Source: Candidatus Omnitrophota bacterium (GTDB lineage: Bacteria > Omnitrophota > Gorgyraeia > Zapsychrales > Zapsychraceae). Taken from it: a DNA stretch of 7,409 bases. How positions within the stretch are numbered: position 1 is the stretch's first letter; each line of letters opens with the position of its first letter. Shown here piece after piece: positions 6,839-7,409 of the stretch. Where the stretch lies: contig JAKQLT010000018.1 of the NCBI GenBank assembly GCA_029567025.1, positions 1 to 7,409 on the forward strand. Direction: 5' to 3'. The position numbers were made by a program, and so were the translations under genes. Under the pieces are notes generated by a model. That model made no database searches and had not been told where the DNA came from. It saw nothing but the letters and a program-made list of their open reading frames with translations.

Positions 6839-7061
6839 ATATTTTTCTGGCCTCTTTTTGCCCTAAAGCAATGCGCGCTCCTTGAATATCCACCACCACC
6901 GGCCCACGTAAAGAATTACGTATGATTTTTAAATCTTCCCCTTTACGAAATCCCAATTCTATCAACCGGCGGCGACATTGTGCCCCGCTTTCAATTTTAT
7001 AAATCTTGACAACCGCCCCTTCTTTGACCTCAACAAGTAATGTATGTTTTCGTTCGATCAT
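6822..7061 (-). CDS. feoA: FeoA, small SH3-like Feo-system protein
   Basis: A 79-residue cytoplasmic protein with the FeoA SH3-like fold. Recognisable parts are VKEGAVVKIYKI (12-23), CRRRLIELGFRKGEDLKII (29-47) and GPVVVDIQGARIALGQKEARKI (53-74). FeoA is required for full FeoB activity and is thought to interact with its cytoplasmic domain, perhaps modulating GTP use. Length is typical (75-85). The start is the ATG at 7061, with only a weak AAAGAA upstream. It lies 17 bases after the repressor gene and overlaps the first 17 bases of feoB, so this is one operon. Confidence 0.95.
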   Translation of the reverse strand: MIERKHTLLVEVKEGAVVKIYKIESGAQCRRRLIELGFRKGEDLKIIRNSLRGPVVVDIQGARIALGQKEARKIYVEEK

Positions 7062-7078
7062 TTTAATTTCTTTTATTT

Positions 7079-7409
7079 TTATTTTTTCGAAAATTTCTTA
7101 ACAAACTGTGTTAATTTTTTAATTGTATCCGCGCTGATGACATGCTCCATCTGACAAGCTTCTTCATTCGCGACTTTTTTTTCAACGCCTAAAACTTCAA
7201 CTAAAAATTGATGCAAAATATCGTGCCGATTTTGAATTTCTTGAGCCAATTTTTCTCCTTCAGGAGTTAAATCAATATAACCATAATGTTCATGATCAAT
7301 GAGTTTCTTGTCGGCAAGCTCATTAATCGCGCTATTGACACTGGATTTCTTTACTTCTAAAAAATCACTAATATCTTTAACGCGCACAACGCCTTTTTCT
7401 TTTTGAAGA
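7079..7409 (-). CDS. DtxR/MntR-family metal-dependent repressor, 5' end outside the window
   Basis: The frame is open to the window edge and reads LQKEKGVVRVKDIS upstream of a GTG at 7387. This matches the N-terminal helix of the family, so that GTG is internal and the true start lies outside. The winged HTH is RVKDISDFL, then SSVNSAINELADKKLI and a wing YGYIDLTPEGEKLA. The dimerisation and metal domain has RHDILHQFL (His codon 7225-7223) and EACQMEHVIS (Cys codon 7156-7154, then Glu and His). The Cys-x-x-Glu-His set is like DtxR/IdeR Cys102, Glu105 and His106, whereas MntR has Glu at the cysteine position. It lacks the C-terminal SH3 domain, ending soon after the dimer domain like MntR. It probably represses the operon when Fe(II) is high. 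The first metal ligands of helix 1 are not visible. Confidence 0.9.
   Translation of the reverse strand, partial: LQKEKGVVRVKDISDFLEVKKSSVNSAINELADKKLIDHEHYGYIDLTPEGEKLAQEIQNRHDILHQFLVEVLGVEKKVANEEACQMEHVISADTIKKLTQFVKKFSKK

Overview
The window is AT-rich bacterial DNA carrying eight complete genes and two genes cut by its edges. Seven of the ten have recognisable metabolic, cell-wall or metal-transport roles. The gene set suggests an anaerobic, outer-membrane-bearing bacterium: an ADP-forming acyl-CoA synthetase, an 8-iron clostridial-type ferredoxin, a ferrous-iron Feo system and a lipoprotein murein amidase. The amidase resembles proteins I associate with Omnitrophota-like genomes, but that placement is a guess. 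No mobile element, CRISPR array, tRNA or rRNA was seen, and there is no gene-free stretch longer than about 150 bases.

Left part (1-2941, all minus strand). At the edge lies the 5' part of an acetyl/acyl-CoA synthetase (ADP-forming) with its catalytic histidine loop, behind its own putative promoter. A clear intrinsic terminator (1521-1551) separates it from a two-CBS-domain protein. That gene has its own candidate promoter in the space after a LysM plus amidase_2 lipoprotein.

Middle (2942-3290). The only plus-strand gene is a 56-residue 2[4Fe-4S] ferredoxin with a perfect Shine-Dalgarno. It converges on the iron operon, and both share a bidirectional terminator hairpin that contains the stop codon of the last operon gene.

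Right part (3256-7409, minus strand). This is a compact operon in the order dtxR-type repressor, feoA, feoB, feoC-like, SO_0444/UPF0718-family permease. The genes overlap or are spaced by 11-17 bases. FeoA and FeoB form the Fe(II) importer. The DtxR-family protein has a DtxR-type (iron) rather than MntR-type metal-ligand cysteine, so it is probably the Fe(II)-sensing repressor of the operon. The small FeoC-like protein carries a three-cysteine tail. The last gene is a putative metal-efflux permease with cysteine- and histidine-rich segments, which makes the operon look like a combined import and efflux unit. The operon promoter and the repressor's N-terminus lie outside the window.

Most of the window is ordinary. 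The most interesting point is the efflux-type permease in an iron-uptake operon. I found no convincing wholly new system.
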